Assembly: GCA_003999685.1 (NCBI GenBank)
Contig: CP021221.1
Location: 1,488,001 to 1,552,000, forward strand
Origin: Taiwanofungus camphoratus
Lineage: Eukaryota > Basidiomycota > Agaricomycetes > Polyporales > Taiwanofungaceae
Direction: 5' to 3'
Length of the DNA stretch: 64,000 nucleotides
The position numbers and the translations under genes were made by a program. Positions 49,073 to 60,653 of the stretch are shown piece after piece. Position 1 is the stretch's first letter. Each line of letters starts with the position of its first letter. The notes beneath the pieces were generated by a model that saw only the letters and a list, made by a program, of their open reading frames with translations, was not told the origin of the DNA and searched no databases.

Positions 49073-52000
49073 TCGAGCTGCTCGGCTAACGCGGGACCGC
49101 TTTCAGAAAATTTGGGCACGTGTACAGTACGGCCGATCTCTACTGGCGTCTATGGCTGAAATTGAATGCACCAACTAGGAGCTTCAAGTTGGCAAGGTTG
49201 TACATATGTATTCTCGTTCATCATCTCATTCCAGATAACAAGCATGTTTTTTCAGATCTCCCCATATTTTCCGAATGTTCTATCTTTCGGAGGTCGTCTG
49301 TTTCATTGCCGGACGGCGGATACTATGATACACTTTGACTTCCAACACGTGAACGAAGGCCCTTTGCAATCTCCTCCACACGACTAATCTCACCATTTCT
49401 TCATGCGTCTCAAAGCTTACCTCCGAGACTGTATCAAGGACTTTTAATCAACCTTTTCGACGCGGCCGAGAAAGAACAGCGGGCTGCTAGTGATTCATCA
49501 TAAAATCAAGGCGATGAGGTAGTCGCCCGGCTGCACAAGTGCATATGTTTGACAATTGCATTCACTTCTTCGGGTAGGTGGAGGTGCAACGAAGAAACTC
49601 TGACAGTTGAAGGTTGCACAATTTGATAATGGCGTACGCTAACTGCACTCACAAGTAGCAGGACACGGGATGACACTGCCCTTTACAGTCGTCCCGACGG
49701 GGAAGAAACCTCTAACTAAAAAGCTGAACGTTGGCATTCGGACCAGTATAACGTGATGCTAGGAGAATGAGAACACGCTAAACCGCGAACAAAATCGATT
49801 TATAACAACATACGAGAAGCGACAGTAGCACCTGTGCTTATTGATTTGCAGTGGTGCTTGCAGTTGAGGAAATATCCAGCCAAGAGGTTTCCATGCCAAG
49901 AGCGGGTACGATCAATATTGTATCGTATGTCTTCGAAAAGTGCTAGCTTTAATCTCAGCAATATCAAAATAGAGGACCACATCCTCCTCGATCAGAACCA
50001 GCTGGATCTGGGTAAGTGTAGTTTGCCAGAGAGGATCAACTCTCGTAGCGGACGTTGTATTTGTTCTGTATCTCAGGGAGTCAGACTTGCCTGTCATCAG
50101 TACGTCCCGTTCAACAAATGCCAGGTTTTGAGCGTTCAGGCCCAAGTCTCACCAAGCTTGATCTCCTCCATCCCTATTTTCGTAGAGTGATTGGCGCAAT
50201 CCGACCAGACCTGATGTGCCAAGTCTAACATTTCATGCCTTTTCATGAGTTGTTTACAGCGAATCGGGTGAAGATCTGGTGCTCAGTGGAAAAGCGTAGG
50301 ACACTCAGAACACAAGGTTTGACGCAAGACAAGAAACGGTCGCCATTGACATCCCGATGATGAGGAATTTCGACTATGTTGAAGGAAATGCTTTATTGCC
50401 TAGGGCAACTCCACAATGCTTTGGCGAAGGCCACAACCGCACCAGAGGAAACCCGTAGAGTGTCTTTATCGTGAAAACCTCGATGCCGAAATAATCAAAA
50501 CCTATACTTATGGCCAGTGATCGCAGTGTTTAGTATAGCCATTTTTTGTGAGCATTCCATTGATCGCAGCAATTCGATCACGCCACGTGAAGTCGAAGTG
50601 GGGATCCTCGCAAGGCCAGGCCTCAGGCAGTCCTTGCTTCGGTGACTCGACGTTGAGTCTTGACATCGTCCAGCAGATGATCGCCGAGCACATGTCAGCC
50701 ATACCAATGTTTTCACCCTTTGCGCAGCTTGCAAGGGTTCAAATGTAACGGCCGCTGAAACGTTACGGTGTCACCCGAGGCGCAGTAAGTTGTTTGCTCC
50801 GGGTATCGCAATGTCCGATACGACCGATGTCTGCGTTTCTGACCACACAAGTTCTACAGTATATGCGACTTTGAGCACCGCCCAAGATAGTAGAGCTGCT
50901 GGCTTCATTCCTCGGTCAGCTTCCAGAAGTCGTAGTGAGGCGTTGCACTTGCCTCGAGAAGTGGGCAAATTCTCCCATGATTTACCCAGGATGATGCTAT
51001 TTGCAACGATCAGTTCTTTGATTAGCTCCAGTTGCCTTCAAACTACCCTAGTTGCTACGCTCGGACTGGTTCGACAAGAAGCTCTATCTGGGCTGGTAGT
51101 TTGTACGCATGGCCAGAATGGCCTATCCTACGAGTTAACCAATGCCTTTCCTTTCCTTATTTTTGCGACACTTGATGGCCGTTACGCTTGACACAGGAAG
51201 CCACTCTCATGTCTACGACTGCTACCCTCAACGGCTCCCTTCCGTCGGGGAAAAAAAACCTACCGAATCAATCACAATGTCTAGTCCAGAAATGAGGGTG
51301 CTAAAGGTGTGATGTACAGCCTTTCGCAGTTTTTCCATGATTGTCTATCTCTGTGATTTGCCTCTTACGACGTTGCCGTTAGGAGGATCCCGTGGGATCA
51401 ACCTGCATCTCCGTGCGAATGTACCATACGCTCAGGAGCTTGTTACTGTATCCGGCAGTAAGTCGACGCAAAAAGCCAAACTTCCAGAAGGTCCGTGACC
51501 TTCTGATGTTTCTCCGGGACAGTGCTTGAATAAGCTGTATTGGACGTGCCGCGTGCCGCCAAGTTGATAATGGCAAGTTGTGATACAACTTGCGACTTTC
51601 ACCCTAGGCCCCGCCCAATCGACGAAATGAATGAAACGGGTGTGTGGAAACAATGGATTGGTCAATCGTAAAAGCGCAAGAAATGACAATAACAGTCTAA
51701 CTGACACCTTCGCAAAATTTAATTATCGTGGCCGCTGCGGCGTCACTACCACCGATTTGTTTTACTCGATGTTCTGGCTGACGACCGCTGACATTGATAT
51801 TACAAAAATCGCCGACAATAACCTGCCTCAGGTTGATTTAGTTGGCACCGTGACCTGCCTCAGTAGGTATGCGGTTCTCTTCTCTAAATTAATAACAATC
51901 ATAGATTTGAACTCCTAGGATCATGCCGGCAGTCTCAGGAGCACCCGAGAAGCCATTGAGGAGGTATGAAAAGTCCGCACGTTCTCATACTTACGGCATT

Positions 52001-53972
52001 CACCGCACAGTTTTATGCCCGCTCGGAGGTACCTTGAATGGCGTCAACGTTGCTTTTCGTGGCGCCGACAGTGGTGAGCATTGAACGTGATCCTTGTGCT
52101 GTACGTCACCGTGGGCAAGATATATCATTGTGCCATACAATAGAATTCACATGAGGGGTAATCTTATGCCTCACTCTTACTTTTAATTTACGGAACTTAT
52201 ACCCCCGTCCTGGTTTGATCTGCCCCTTTGAATAGCCAAGTATCCTGACGCTGCATCATAACGTGGAGTTTCAAATTTCAACCCTCAATCTTCCTCGTGG
52301 GCTTTTCTGGAGTCAGTCCGAGTCTATGTTAGGGAGGGCCGTGTGTCTAGGCCCGTACTAGTATACGGCAGGTGAAAGCCATCGGCTAGCTATGTCGGCC
52401 TGAGTGAGAATGCTGATTTGTCAGTCAAGCTTGCGGGCGTGCTTCTACCGCGAGCGATCTACTTCGACTTCTACGTTTGAGGGCGGATCTGCTTCCGTGC
52501 GCCACAAAGTCTTTCATCGCCTTTTCTAGTCTTAGGCCAACCGCTTATCGCCCGAAAAACATTTTATCGAAGATGCCGGCAGTCTCCGGGGGACTGGCCA
52601 GCCAAGTTGTCGGATCCCTTGCCAAAGCGCACATCGGCGGAAATTTGGAGCAGATTTTTGTTCTAATCAGCTCAAATCAGCTGGACGGCATCAAGCCCAT
52701 TCTGGTCGATAACATGCATACTTCTGGTAACGAATCCAGAAATTGCTATCTTGACTTCGCATAATGAAGGTGAGAGCAAATCATAACCATACCATCGTGC
52801 ACTACGCACGTTCCGGAGCAAGCATTTGAGGCGAGGAGCACCTAAATTAGATTTCATTTGCTCCAGTCTGTCCTTGCAGGGGCACACTTAACCCGAGAAC
52901 ATGAAGACATCCATTGGCGATCATCGGGCAGTAGCCGTGGCGACCACCACGATCGTTTGTCAACGCTAGCCCACGTCGAATTCAAAATTATCATTGCTGC
53001 GCAGCTAACATTGCAAGAAAAGGGTCAGAGCAATCCAGCAACATCAGTCATGAGACTTGTTATCTCACAGCGCGAGATAGATCGCATAGAAACAAATAAT
53101 GCAGCTGACAAACACAAGCACTGCCAGCCAGTTCAATCAAGGGAGCCTTATCTCGTACATTATAATTGAAACCTGCCGTCAGACAATCACATCACGGTCC
53201 AACTCGATGTCAATTGAGGCCATATCCGATTGTCGCACCAGATGCACGAGGACAAGTTGTAAGTTCGCCGTTCTGATGCTGAGTGCTCGGCTGTAGAGAG
53301 ACCCATCAACCGGCTTTCAGAGACTCTGATAGGGATGGCTAAGAGGGCATTATCCGAGGTAGTCCCCGAGACTACCGCCGAGGACGTCCAGGGCTTTCAC
53401 GGAAAGTGTGCGCCCCGGAGGACGCAATGAATGGCCGCTTCGATGGCTCAACATTCTTCTAGCCCTCAAGTGAGAGCAGACAAGCGGAAAGATCCGCGAA
53501 AAACCGTACACAAGCCATCAATCACAACATAGCATCCAGGAGCCTATCACAACAGAGCGCGCAAACATGACCAGAAGAGCGTCCAGATAACGAGCCTGAG
53601 CGTCAGCTATTTTCGACGCGCCCAAATGCTCGCTCCCATTAAGAATATGTTGGAAGTGGAGACTGTTAATTATTATATGAGATCAAGATAGGTGGCAGTC
53701 CTGTCTCTCATCACCTTGACGCACCTGTGGACTGTTACTTGGTGAGATTGATAACGATGAACGGGCGGCCTCTCACGACGGGGGAAGACAGGGAATAGCA
53801 AATCTGTCAATGGCGACATAGTACAATATGCTGACGGCAAGTGGAAAACATGTCGGACCATATTGATCTTGTGATTGCGCAGACTAACATGGGTATATCC
53901 AGAAATACAGTCGCATCAAGGGCGAGATATGCAAGACAATGAGAAACAGACAGCCAAGTTGAGATGCGAAAA
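49073..53972. other. Gene-poor region of about 4.9 kb
   Basis: No gene could be supported. A minus-strand frame at 50508-50702 (ends DFTWRDRIAAINGMLTKNGY) has plausible composition, but upstream sequence on that strand (50735-51000) has stops in every frame, so it may be a gene remnant. The string ATGCCGGCAGTCTC occurs twice, near 51925 and 52573, starting two unrelated short frames. The left part (49073-49400) should hold the promoter of the 711-residue gene. Confidence 0.4.
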
Positions 53973-54613
53973 TCAGATTGTCCGCACGGCGAATGCAACA
54001 CAGATGCAGATGATAGAATTCTGTCGTACGCCTAGTCAGCACGTTTACTTGCTTAGTACGGGGTGACCGCAGAAGAATCCAACAAACATTCGAATATACC
54101 TCCTGCGCGACAACATCGGAGTCTTCCCAGTGGCATACCATGTCTGCTCTGCACACGCGTAGAAAAGTCTTCAGAAAGTTCCGTCCGAACACTCCGCTTG
54201 GCAAACTCACCGCCCTCCTTGCCCCAAATTCTCGTTAATTTGTGTCATTACAATGTACTTACTAGGTGGCATCCGACGTTAGTCTAGAGACTCGTGTCAT
54301 TTTCTGGACAGACATGCTCACAATCCTCGGGGCTGGATTTCTGAGTCTGTGTCAGCCAGTACACAGAGAGAACGCAGAGACACGACTGGTGCTGCTCACC
54401 GATCATTCTCTCCTTGACCCGTTCTCCGACCTCCTTCATCCACGCCTTGACTCGGTCTCGTTCTCGTGGTTCCGGCCAGGTAGAGTTCTGGAGCGTCGTC
54501 TGGAGGAGCTTCTTCATATATGCACGGAGCAGATCGGAGTCAAATGTCGGACGTGGTGAGGACGCATTGGAACGAGGCGTCGGAGGGGAACGCAGGCCCG
54601 GACTTGAGACCAT
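53973..54613 (-). CDS. Tctex-1 type dynein light chain
   Basis: Five exons on the minus strand. Exon 1 (54400-54613) starts MVSSPGLRSPPTPRSNASSP and continues FDSDLLRAYMKKLLQTTLQN, then WPEPRERDRVKAWMKEVGER. A 19-nt exon (54322-54340) encodes IEIQPRGF across its junctions. Exon 3 (54211-54261) gives KYIVMTQINENLGQGG. Exon 4 has RADMVCHWEDSDVVAQEVYS, and the last exon reads IICICVAFAVRTI with a stop at 53973. The I-x-P-x-G-F-K-Y, T-x-I-x-E-N-x-G-Q-G and C-x-W-D/E-D strings are the Tctex-1 signature. The family dimerises and links cargo or intermediate chain to cytoplasmic dynein. The start at 54613 is chosen as the first ATG in phase and leaves 195 bp to the divergent PEX11 gene. Confidence 0.9.
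54322..54340 (-). other. 19-nt micro-exon of the Tctex-1 gene
   Basis: It is flanked by a 59-nt intron (54341-54399, GTGAGC…CAG, with a CTGAC branch-like site) and a 60-nt intron (54262-54321, GTGAGC…TAG, with ACTAAC). Its inclusion restores ERMI-EIQPRGF-KYIV, conserved in the family. Confidence 0.75.
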
Positions 54614-54808
54614 CGTCGACGGCGACCAGCAGTGGCACACTGGCAGGACACTCGCACAGTATGCAAGGTCCTTGCCAAACTGGGACGGCGTACGTGATTG
54701 GCAGGCGTAGCGGGCACGTGGCACGTGTCGACGATTTCGTAGACGCGGGGAAGCTGTACACGACCGTCGGCGATTCTGTATTGTGCGCGTGGCAGTCACA
54801 GAGCTCGG
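54614..54808. promoter_or_regulatory. Divergent promoter shared by Tctex-1 and PEX11 genes
   Basis: Only 195 bp separates the two outward start codons, so the promoters must overlap. It contains CACGTG E-box-like strings (GGCACGTGGCACGTG near 54713-54727), which are palindromic and could serve both directions. Confidence 0.5.
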
Positions 54809-56234
54809 ATGTCATCTATAACTTTTCCGTACTCTGGACCAGGATATATGTCCTCAGCCTCGTCATCCTCAGGCCATGAACACCATGAGTATTCTCCAGC
54901 ATTCGATGATCTCTCGAATTCCTCATTTCAGATGAACCCGCTCTCTTCCCACCCCCCTCGGACACCACGTCCTTCCGTCGTATGCAGTTCGTACAGCTAC
55001 AGTGCTGAGGTGTATAATAATGGTGAAGATACCAAGGAAAAGTCACGTACATACGAGGAAGAAACTGACGATGGCGATGAGGACAAGGTAGACGAAGACG
55101 CACAGAATAAGGTCCGGAAAGAGGAGATCTGGAGAGAATTGCTAGTGACCAGTAACGGTAGGGACAAAGCATTTGTACGTGGATGAGTTTGTCGCGAAGA
55201 TTCGTGCTCATGTCCTGTGTAATACCCTCAACACTCAGAAACTGATGCAGTACTCGCTTCGCCTGTACCTCATGTTGCACGGTGCAGTAATGTCGACGGC
55301 TGCTCTCAAAAATAAGTCGCGACCACCATGGGAGGTAGAGCTAGTCAAGCGCTGCGAGTCTTCTATAGCCGGGTTCTCGTTGACCAGGTTAGTGATTGGA
55401 ACGGTCGCAAAAGTGATTATCTGACTGAACCGATGTTCATAGAAAATGCTTGATTCTGTTCAATTGGCTGACACCGCTGACTTCCATTCTGACTCAACAT
55501 TCGTCTATGCCTTTCGTTACAGAACATTCCTCTGGCTCATCACTGTCGAAGACGAAGGGCAAACCATTACTGCATACCTTTCTCCACGCGCCACCGCCTG
55601 TCCTGCTCGGATTGATTAACGGCCTTTCAGACGATGTGTACACGTTTTCGAAGCTAGGCCTCATTGGCAGGCGAATCGGCGAGCGCGCAGGGCGCTTCGC
55701 CGACTGGTGCTGGTTCACCAGCACGCTAGTGGATCTAGTCGAGAATACGGTAGAGAGAGGTGTGATCCTCGACTTGCAGCATCAAGGTCTGACATTTACT
55801 GTGCTCTGTGTAATCGCGCGATCGTGTGTCTGACCAATGGGAAGTGGAATCGCGGCTCTACGCAGAGTCGATGACGGGTTCGACGGGCAAGTCAAATCCG
55901 GCTGCCCATAAGCTTGACGAGAAAGAACTGGCGCGATTGCAGAGGCAAGATTACTGGATACAAATGACGCGGCTAAAGCTATTAATGGACCTTATTTTTG
56001 TCTGTGAGTCTACAACGGCCGTTTCCCATGCGTTGTGTCGTTAACTCTGCAAAGCGTATAACGTCTTCCGGTTGAAACGTGCGAAGAGCCAAGTTCAAAC
56101 ATTCACCGGTTTAGCAGCGGCCGCGCTGAGGTAACTTTTCTTAATTCCTATCCTTGTTCGGTTCTTACACACGATGATCCAGCACTGCCAAATTATATGA
56201 TCGTCACAAAACAGTACTACTGAAAGCAGCCTGA
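54809..56234 (+). CDS. PEX11: Peroxin 11 family protein (peroxisome proliferation)
   Basis: Exon 1 (54809-55174, 122 codons) is Ser-rich then acidic (TDDGDEDKVDEDAQNK) and ends RELLVTSNGRDKAF, the usual start of the Pex11 domain. Exon 2 from 55239 gives KLMQYSLRLYLMLHG and WEVELVKRCESSIAGFSLTR. Next come KCLILFNWLTPLTSILTQHS and VLLGLINGLSDDVYTFSKLG, then RFADWCWFTSTLVDLVENTV with a hydrophobic helix. After a further exon (WEVESRLYAESMTG…LKLLMDLIFV) a short one has YNVFRLKRAKSQVQTFTGLA. The last reads TAKLYDRHKTVLLKAA with a stop at 56234. Pex11 proteins insert amphipathic helices into the peroxisomal membrane, elongating it before fission. It may be the Pex11C/Gim5-like branch rather than canonical Pex11. 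The start at 54809 could instead be the in-frame ATG at 54848. Confidence 0.85.
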
Positions 56235-56436
56235 TTCTGCTTCAACATACTCCTCGCTAACCCTGACTTCTTTCGCAGTTGTGTAGACCTGCATGCCCAT
56301 TCTTTAGTGAAATTCTTGATAATGATACTAGGGTAATCCACATGTGGAAACTAGATATTCCCTGAGACTGGTCACCTATGGAGGTAACCCTAAAACCTCG
56401 AGCTGCCTACCAATGATACCACTGTCACCATCGCCA

Positions 56437-56855
56437 CTACCAAAACCACCATCGGGGTTTATGGTGCTCTCTTACTTGCAGTTGGGGTTCCGTTGTCGAT
56501 TTGAAAGTTTGCTCCTTCTGGAGGGCGTCCACCTCTGCCTCCAGCTCCCTTACTCTTTGCCGAGCCTCATCTAGGTACTTCTCGTGTGCCAAATTTGCCT
56601 GTAGAAGACGCAAGCCCTGTACCTCCTGTTCATTGCAGATCTGACAAGAGCGCTCAAAGGTCATACCAGGTAAATTGCAGAACCAAGAAGTGCAATTGGT
56701 ATCATTCCTGGGACGAGGTCAGAGTAAAATTGGGCGTGACGGCTTGGTGTTGGTGAGGCACCATGTTTCGAGCTGTATGCTCGCAGCGCCCTGGCGCTCT
56801 TGAGACAGGAATACCTCGGCCGTGTGCAGGGGAGACGGGAGCCCGCAAAAGACAT
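56437..56855 (-). CDS. Small mitochondrial single-pass membrane protein, unknown
   Basis: Starts MSFAGSRLPCTRPRYSCLKS at 56855, an Arg/Ser/Cys-rich presequence with no acid residues, continuing ARALRAYSSKHG. SRHAQFYSDLVPGMIPIALL with GSAIYL forms the transmembrane segment, ending at an intron (GTATGA…ACAG, near 56617-56666). The next exon gives GLRLLQANLAHEKYLDEARQ then RVRELEAEVDALQKEQ, a coiled coil, and ends HHKPRWWFW with a stop at 56437. A further intron in the last 60 bases is possible (GTAAGA near 56478). The layout (targeting signal, one membrane helix, coiled coil) fits an inner-membrane assembly or scaffold protein, but I do not know the family's function. Confidence 0.65.
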
Positions 56856-57212
56856 TTGATGCTGCCTGGCAAATGAGCAGCAAATCCAATCGTTTTGGAG
56901 GTGACAGGGTGTGCACAGCACGTGGCACGCGTCAGGCGGCCGCGGTCTCCTGCGCTCCACATTCTTGGCATAGTTGATAATTATCACCTCTGGATTTGAA
57001 GCCGGCTAGATCTAAGAATCCGCAACAAAACACATGCAGAGACATGAGTAGAACTGTTATTCTCTGGACCAGACCTTTGACTGAGCACAACATGAACATT
57101 CAGCATGTGTGAGCCCTACAAGGATCCCCTGCCAGCAAGGAATGACCGAAATACGCTACCGAACAATTTTTCCGGCGCAGCTGGCGCCACAGGGGGCGAG
57201 AAGCACGCGCTA

Positions 57213-58829
57213 AGTATGCGCGTCCCCGTGGGAACAACGCCAGTATACTTATCTACCAATTCGTCGCCATCGCCCACTCGCTCTCTCAAACAGGCCCTTT
57301 CAGTGTGTGGCCTCTCTCCGGTTTGTCGACTTGGGCAGCAACCATCAAGCCCAAATCGCACTGCCAGAGCTCCAATTGGACTGGAATCCAATGGACATGC
57401 CACCATCTCGGTTTGGACAACCGTCTTGCCCTAATTTTCCATCTCAATCCCCACAACCTGCTCCCCCTGCGCGACCCTCTGAGCCACCCATACGACATGT
57501 TCAACTAGAAATGGCCATAGATGAGAAGCTCGATGAGAAGAAGTCCATCATTGTGCTAATGCGTTCCTGCGCAGGCCAGCAAGTTGATGTATCTTCACCA
57601 TGTCGGCATCCTCTTACATTTTCTCACCTTGCATCATCGATATCTTCGACACCAAGTCGCTCATTATCGCCGCAACCCTCGTCGCCGCAACATGCGCAAC
57701 CGCATTCCTTCGCCTCGACCTCATCCCCACTTACCCCCTGCAGCTGGACTATACCTACGCCATCGTATACGCGTCCACGAGGACTTCGAATAGCTAACCT
57801 AATAAAACCCTGGATTCCAATAATTTTGTATGCTATAACGAGTTTGGGGTTCGTGTTCGCAATAAGCTTTTGGAAAGTGGAGGTCTTCACAGGTAATTGA
57901 GTATCACCTCTTCGCAATGATAACCTGATTGATCTACTTGTATGTCAAATTAGCTTTGGATGCACTTTCGCATTGGTTGCGTGCCAATGCATATCTAGGT
58001 TATGCTGTAATATTTGTTCTGATCTTTTTCACTACGTTTCGTGAGTAACCACATTATACTGTCTTGGCTAGTATCATCTCGGAACTGATCGCTTATCATG
58101 ATAGCTCCAGTTCCATTGTATTCGACACTCATTGTCCTATCTGGCTACACATTCGGTCCTTGGACCGGTGTTGTCATTTCCTATTGTGCGTCCCTGACGG
58201 GCGCTCTCACTGTATTCGTAGTCTCCCGTACCTTCTTCCGCGGACATATCTCTCGCTGGCTCTCTTGTACGGTCACTATCAAACGTGTCGTCAGGGCCAT
58301 CGAGAAGCGGCCCAAGCTTCTCTTTCTCATTCGCCTCGCACCCTACCCCTACAATGTCATGAACTGTCTCCTCGCGGCATCACCCAGCCTCACCTTCCGG
58401 ACATACGCCGTCTGCACCGCGCTGTCGCTCTTGAAGTTGATCATTCACACGAGTGTCGGCAGTTCAATACACTCATTCGCAGAGTACCACTTGACAAGGC
58501 CAGGAGACAAGTTACATACGGAGGAGGGCGAGCTGGGACACTACTCGACGATCGCCGGCGTCTTGCTTTGCGTTGCGATCGGCATCTACTTGTCATACGT
58601 TACCCGTAGAGCGGTGAACGATGAGCTGGAAGATGAGGAAGGCGCGCCATCAAGCAGCAGCGAGGAGCGGATCGCTTTCCTCGCTGCGGAAGAGGACAAC
58701 AGCCCAGACGTGGAGGAGTATATGGTCGAGACCCCATTTAGGCTTCAGATAGAAAACCCTTCGGCTCCAGGACATTTGGACTCTAGTGTGGTTGTTAGTG
58801 CCGCTCGTTTAGCGGGCGAGGAAGCGTGA
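57213..58829 (+). CDS. TVP38: Tvp38/DedA (VTT domain) membrane protein
   Basis: The supported part starts within a long frame beginning 57307 and includes RPRGLRIANLIKPW followed by TM1 IPIILYAITSLGFVFAISFW and KVEVFTG. Small exons give LDALSHWLRANAYLGYAVIF and FTTF, then PPVPLYSTLIVLSGYTFGPW, the reentrant-loop signature, and TGVVISYCASLTGALTVFVV. Next are SRTFFRGHISRW, KLLFLIRLAPYPYNVMNCLL (the conserved R-x-x-P motif), and GHYSTIAGVLLCVAIGIYLS as a late TM helix. An acidic cytosolic tail ends the protein at 58829. Tvp38 is a late-Golgi protein, and VTT-domain relatives scramble or move lipids. The true first exon is not settled: ATG at 57213 or 57307, with a possible short intron near 57300-57340. 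Pro/Ser-rich N-termini are usual in this family. Confidence 0.82.
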
Positions 58830-60038
58830 CTTACGGACTTGAGTAGTGCAGCGGACACTATAATAGCTACCTCATTACTTCTTGTAGAAGAGGTGCTTAC
58901 TCACGATGGAGATACTAAACCGTGCGTGATAGCGATGTACCCTCTTTCCTTTGGCACTTCGCACTGCTTTGTTTGTTAGTTTGGGGATTCAACGGCATAT
59001 CCTTGTGCTAGTCGTAGCCGGATTGAGGTGGGGGCGAGTCCATCTATGAACTTTCCGAGCATCAGTGAGACACTTGCCTTTTACAGTGATCTGTGGGCTT
59101 GTTTCAGTAGCGGAGCGGCTCAGTCTTCTAGTCTCATGACTCCCTGTGGGAAAGTTCGAGCTTAAGTGAGGTTCATCAGAAAATCTCACAAAGAGAGGGT
59201 GCAGACCAGCCGTTACATGGCTAGTTGCATCTGTTAGTCGAGTTGCCTGCGATGAATGCGATAATCGCTAGATGGAGGCTTTTGGGCATGGATGTTAGAC
59301 AGATACTCAAAGGGGAACTGTCTAGAAATGATAGCTCATGTATGATCACAGCCGAATAAGTTTATATTGACAGATGGACAACACTCCGGTGGTCGATTAG
59401 CACTAAGTCAGAAAGAGGTACGGAGTCCAGATCATGATTCAGAAACAAGAATACAGCGGAGCACAGTCATTTCCGTGTTGCATAATAAGATGCCACGGCC
59501 CCAAGTCCAGTTTGCCTCGACGCGTTAACGCCGTGATCCTCATTGTTAGGGCTTTTATCCATTATAGATGGTGCAATTGCTCGGCTCTTGCCAATATTTG
59601 AAGATCCAATCGCTGACGAAACAGTCTGATCTTCTGTCGGTGGATGTGCGATGTCGGGTCTTCAATATAGCAGAGTTCACGCCCACTTTCACCAGTGGCC
59701 GCCGAGGTATACATATACACGTGGAATGATCCCAGACAGTAGTGAGCAAGCAGTAAGCCTGAGAAAGCCGGCGTAAACGAGATCAGGTGTGGTATTCCTT
59801 GAAATACAACACGACGATATAGACTTACATACAGTGTCTCACTAGGGTCCACACAAGACGAACAGAAGCCCCGCGCGAACAGTAGCTATTCTTGCAAGAA
59901 CAATCCCAGACGCGCGCGGAGTGTCGAATGATGTATGGTCATGGCAAAACTGGAATTGTGGTGCGGCTGACACTATCATTCAATGCGGTGCGTTCATCTT
60001 ATCATTGAATATTGATACATTCCGCAGTAGCGATAGCA
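58830..60038. other. Gene-poor convergent stretch
   Basis: About 1.2 kb lies between the stops of the Tvp38 gene (+) and the Rdx gene (-). A minus-strand frame at 59562-59852 (96 codons) has no recognised motif. Nothing else is seen. Confidence 0.45.
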
Positions 60039-60653
60039 TTACTTAGAATCTGAATGGCCTAGGGACTTGCCGGGCTGCAGCCGGTCCCGAATACGTTGTT
60101 TCTGGAAGTGATAGCAGTAAATAATGCCAAGACATTCAGAAGAAGGATAACGCACGAGTACTTTGAGTTCGGGGAAACCGCCTTCGATTTTCCGGTCCCA
60201 CACCAGGATGGCTGGCTGGCTGTCGAGAAATAGCCATACGCGGAACCTTCCCCCGGTCTCTGCAGAATTCAAAGGAATAATAGAAATTGCCTTCAATACC
60301 GGCGTGGGGAACGTCAGAAAGAGTTCAGTGGAAACCCAAGTTGCTCGATGAAGCCTGATGCCGCCATCAGTTTGAGCTGCATCTATGTATGCTTCATGGA
60401 TTACGTACCAGCGGCACTATAATAAACATATGGAATGGATAAGATATGTCATTACAAACAAAATGATGGTTCTGACACTCACTCTGTCGCAAAACTCGAT
60501 AGTTACGCTCGGGGTGGGCAGTGGTGACGGAGGTACGAAAGTTGAGACATCCAGAGGATCATGTGTGTCCATTGGCTGTTGCAGGATTTCCGGTCGCGAG
60601 AACACTGGGCTGTCTGATATGCATTCTATGCAACTTCCTGGGTTCGACATCAT
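60039..60653 (-). CDS. Rdx family (selenoprotein W-like) thioredoxin-fold protein
   Basis: Four exons (60483-60653, 60409-60416, 60156-60354, 60039-60101) sum to 441 nt and give 146 residues. The N-terminus, MMSNPGSCIECISDSPVFSR, is an extension. The Rdx domain starts SVTIEFCDRCRWLHRATWVS, with the CxxC redox motif as C-D-R-C (Cys rather than selenocysteine, as is normal in fungi). TELFLTFPTPVLKAISIIPL and ETGGRFRVWLFLDSQPAILV follow, then WDRKIEGGFPELKVLKQRIR, the G-x-F-P-E-L-K motif typical of the family. The protein ends LQPGKSLGHSDSK. The second exon is only 8 nt (TGCCGCTG) and encodes the second Cys. SelW-like proteins are thought to act in thiol redox control; the substrate is unknown. 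It is divergent from Pch2. Confidence 0.9.
60409..60416 (-). other. 8-nt micro-exon carrying the second Cys of the CxxC motif
   Basis: The exon TGCCGCTG (minus strand) lies between a 66-nt intron (60417-60482, GTGAGT…TATAG) and a 54-nt intron (60355-60408, GTACGT…TCAG). Spliced, it completes C-D-R-C-R-W-L-H-R. Its omission would remove the cysteine and shift the frame. Confidence 0.8.

Noticed and set aside
51920-52590. Repeated ATGCCGGCAGTCTC as a possible duplicated gene start
   Set aside because: Similarity stops after about 16 bases and the following frames share nothing; too short to support duplication or an element.
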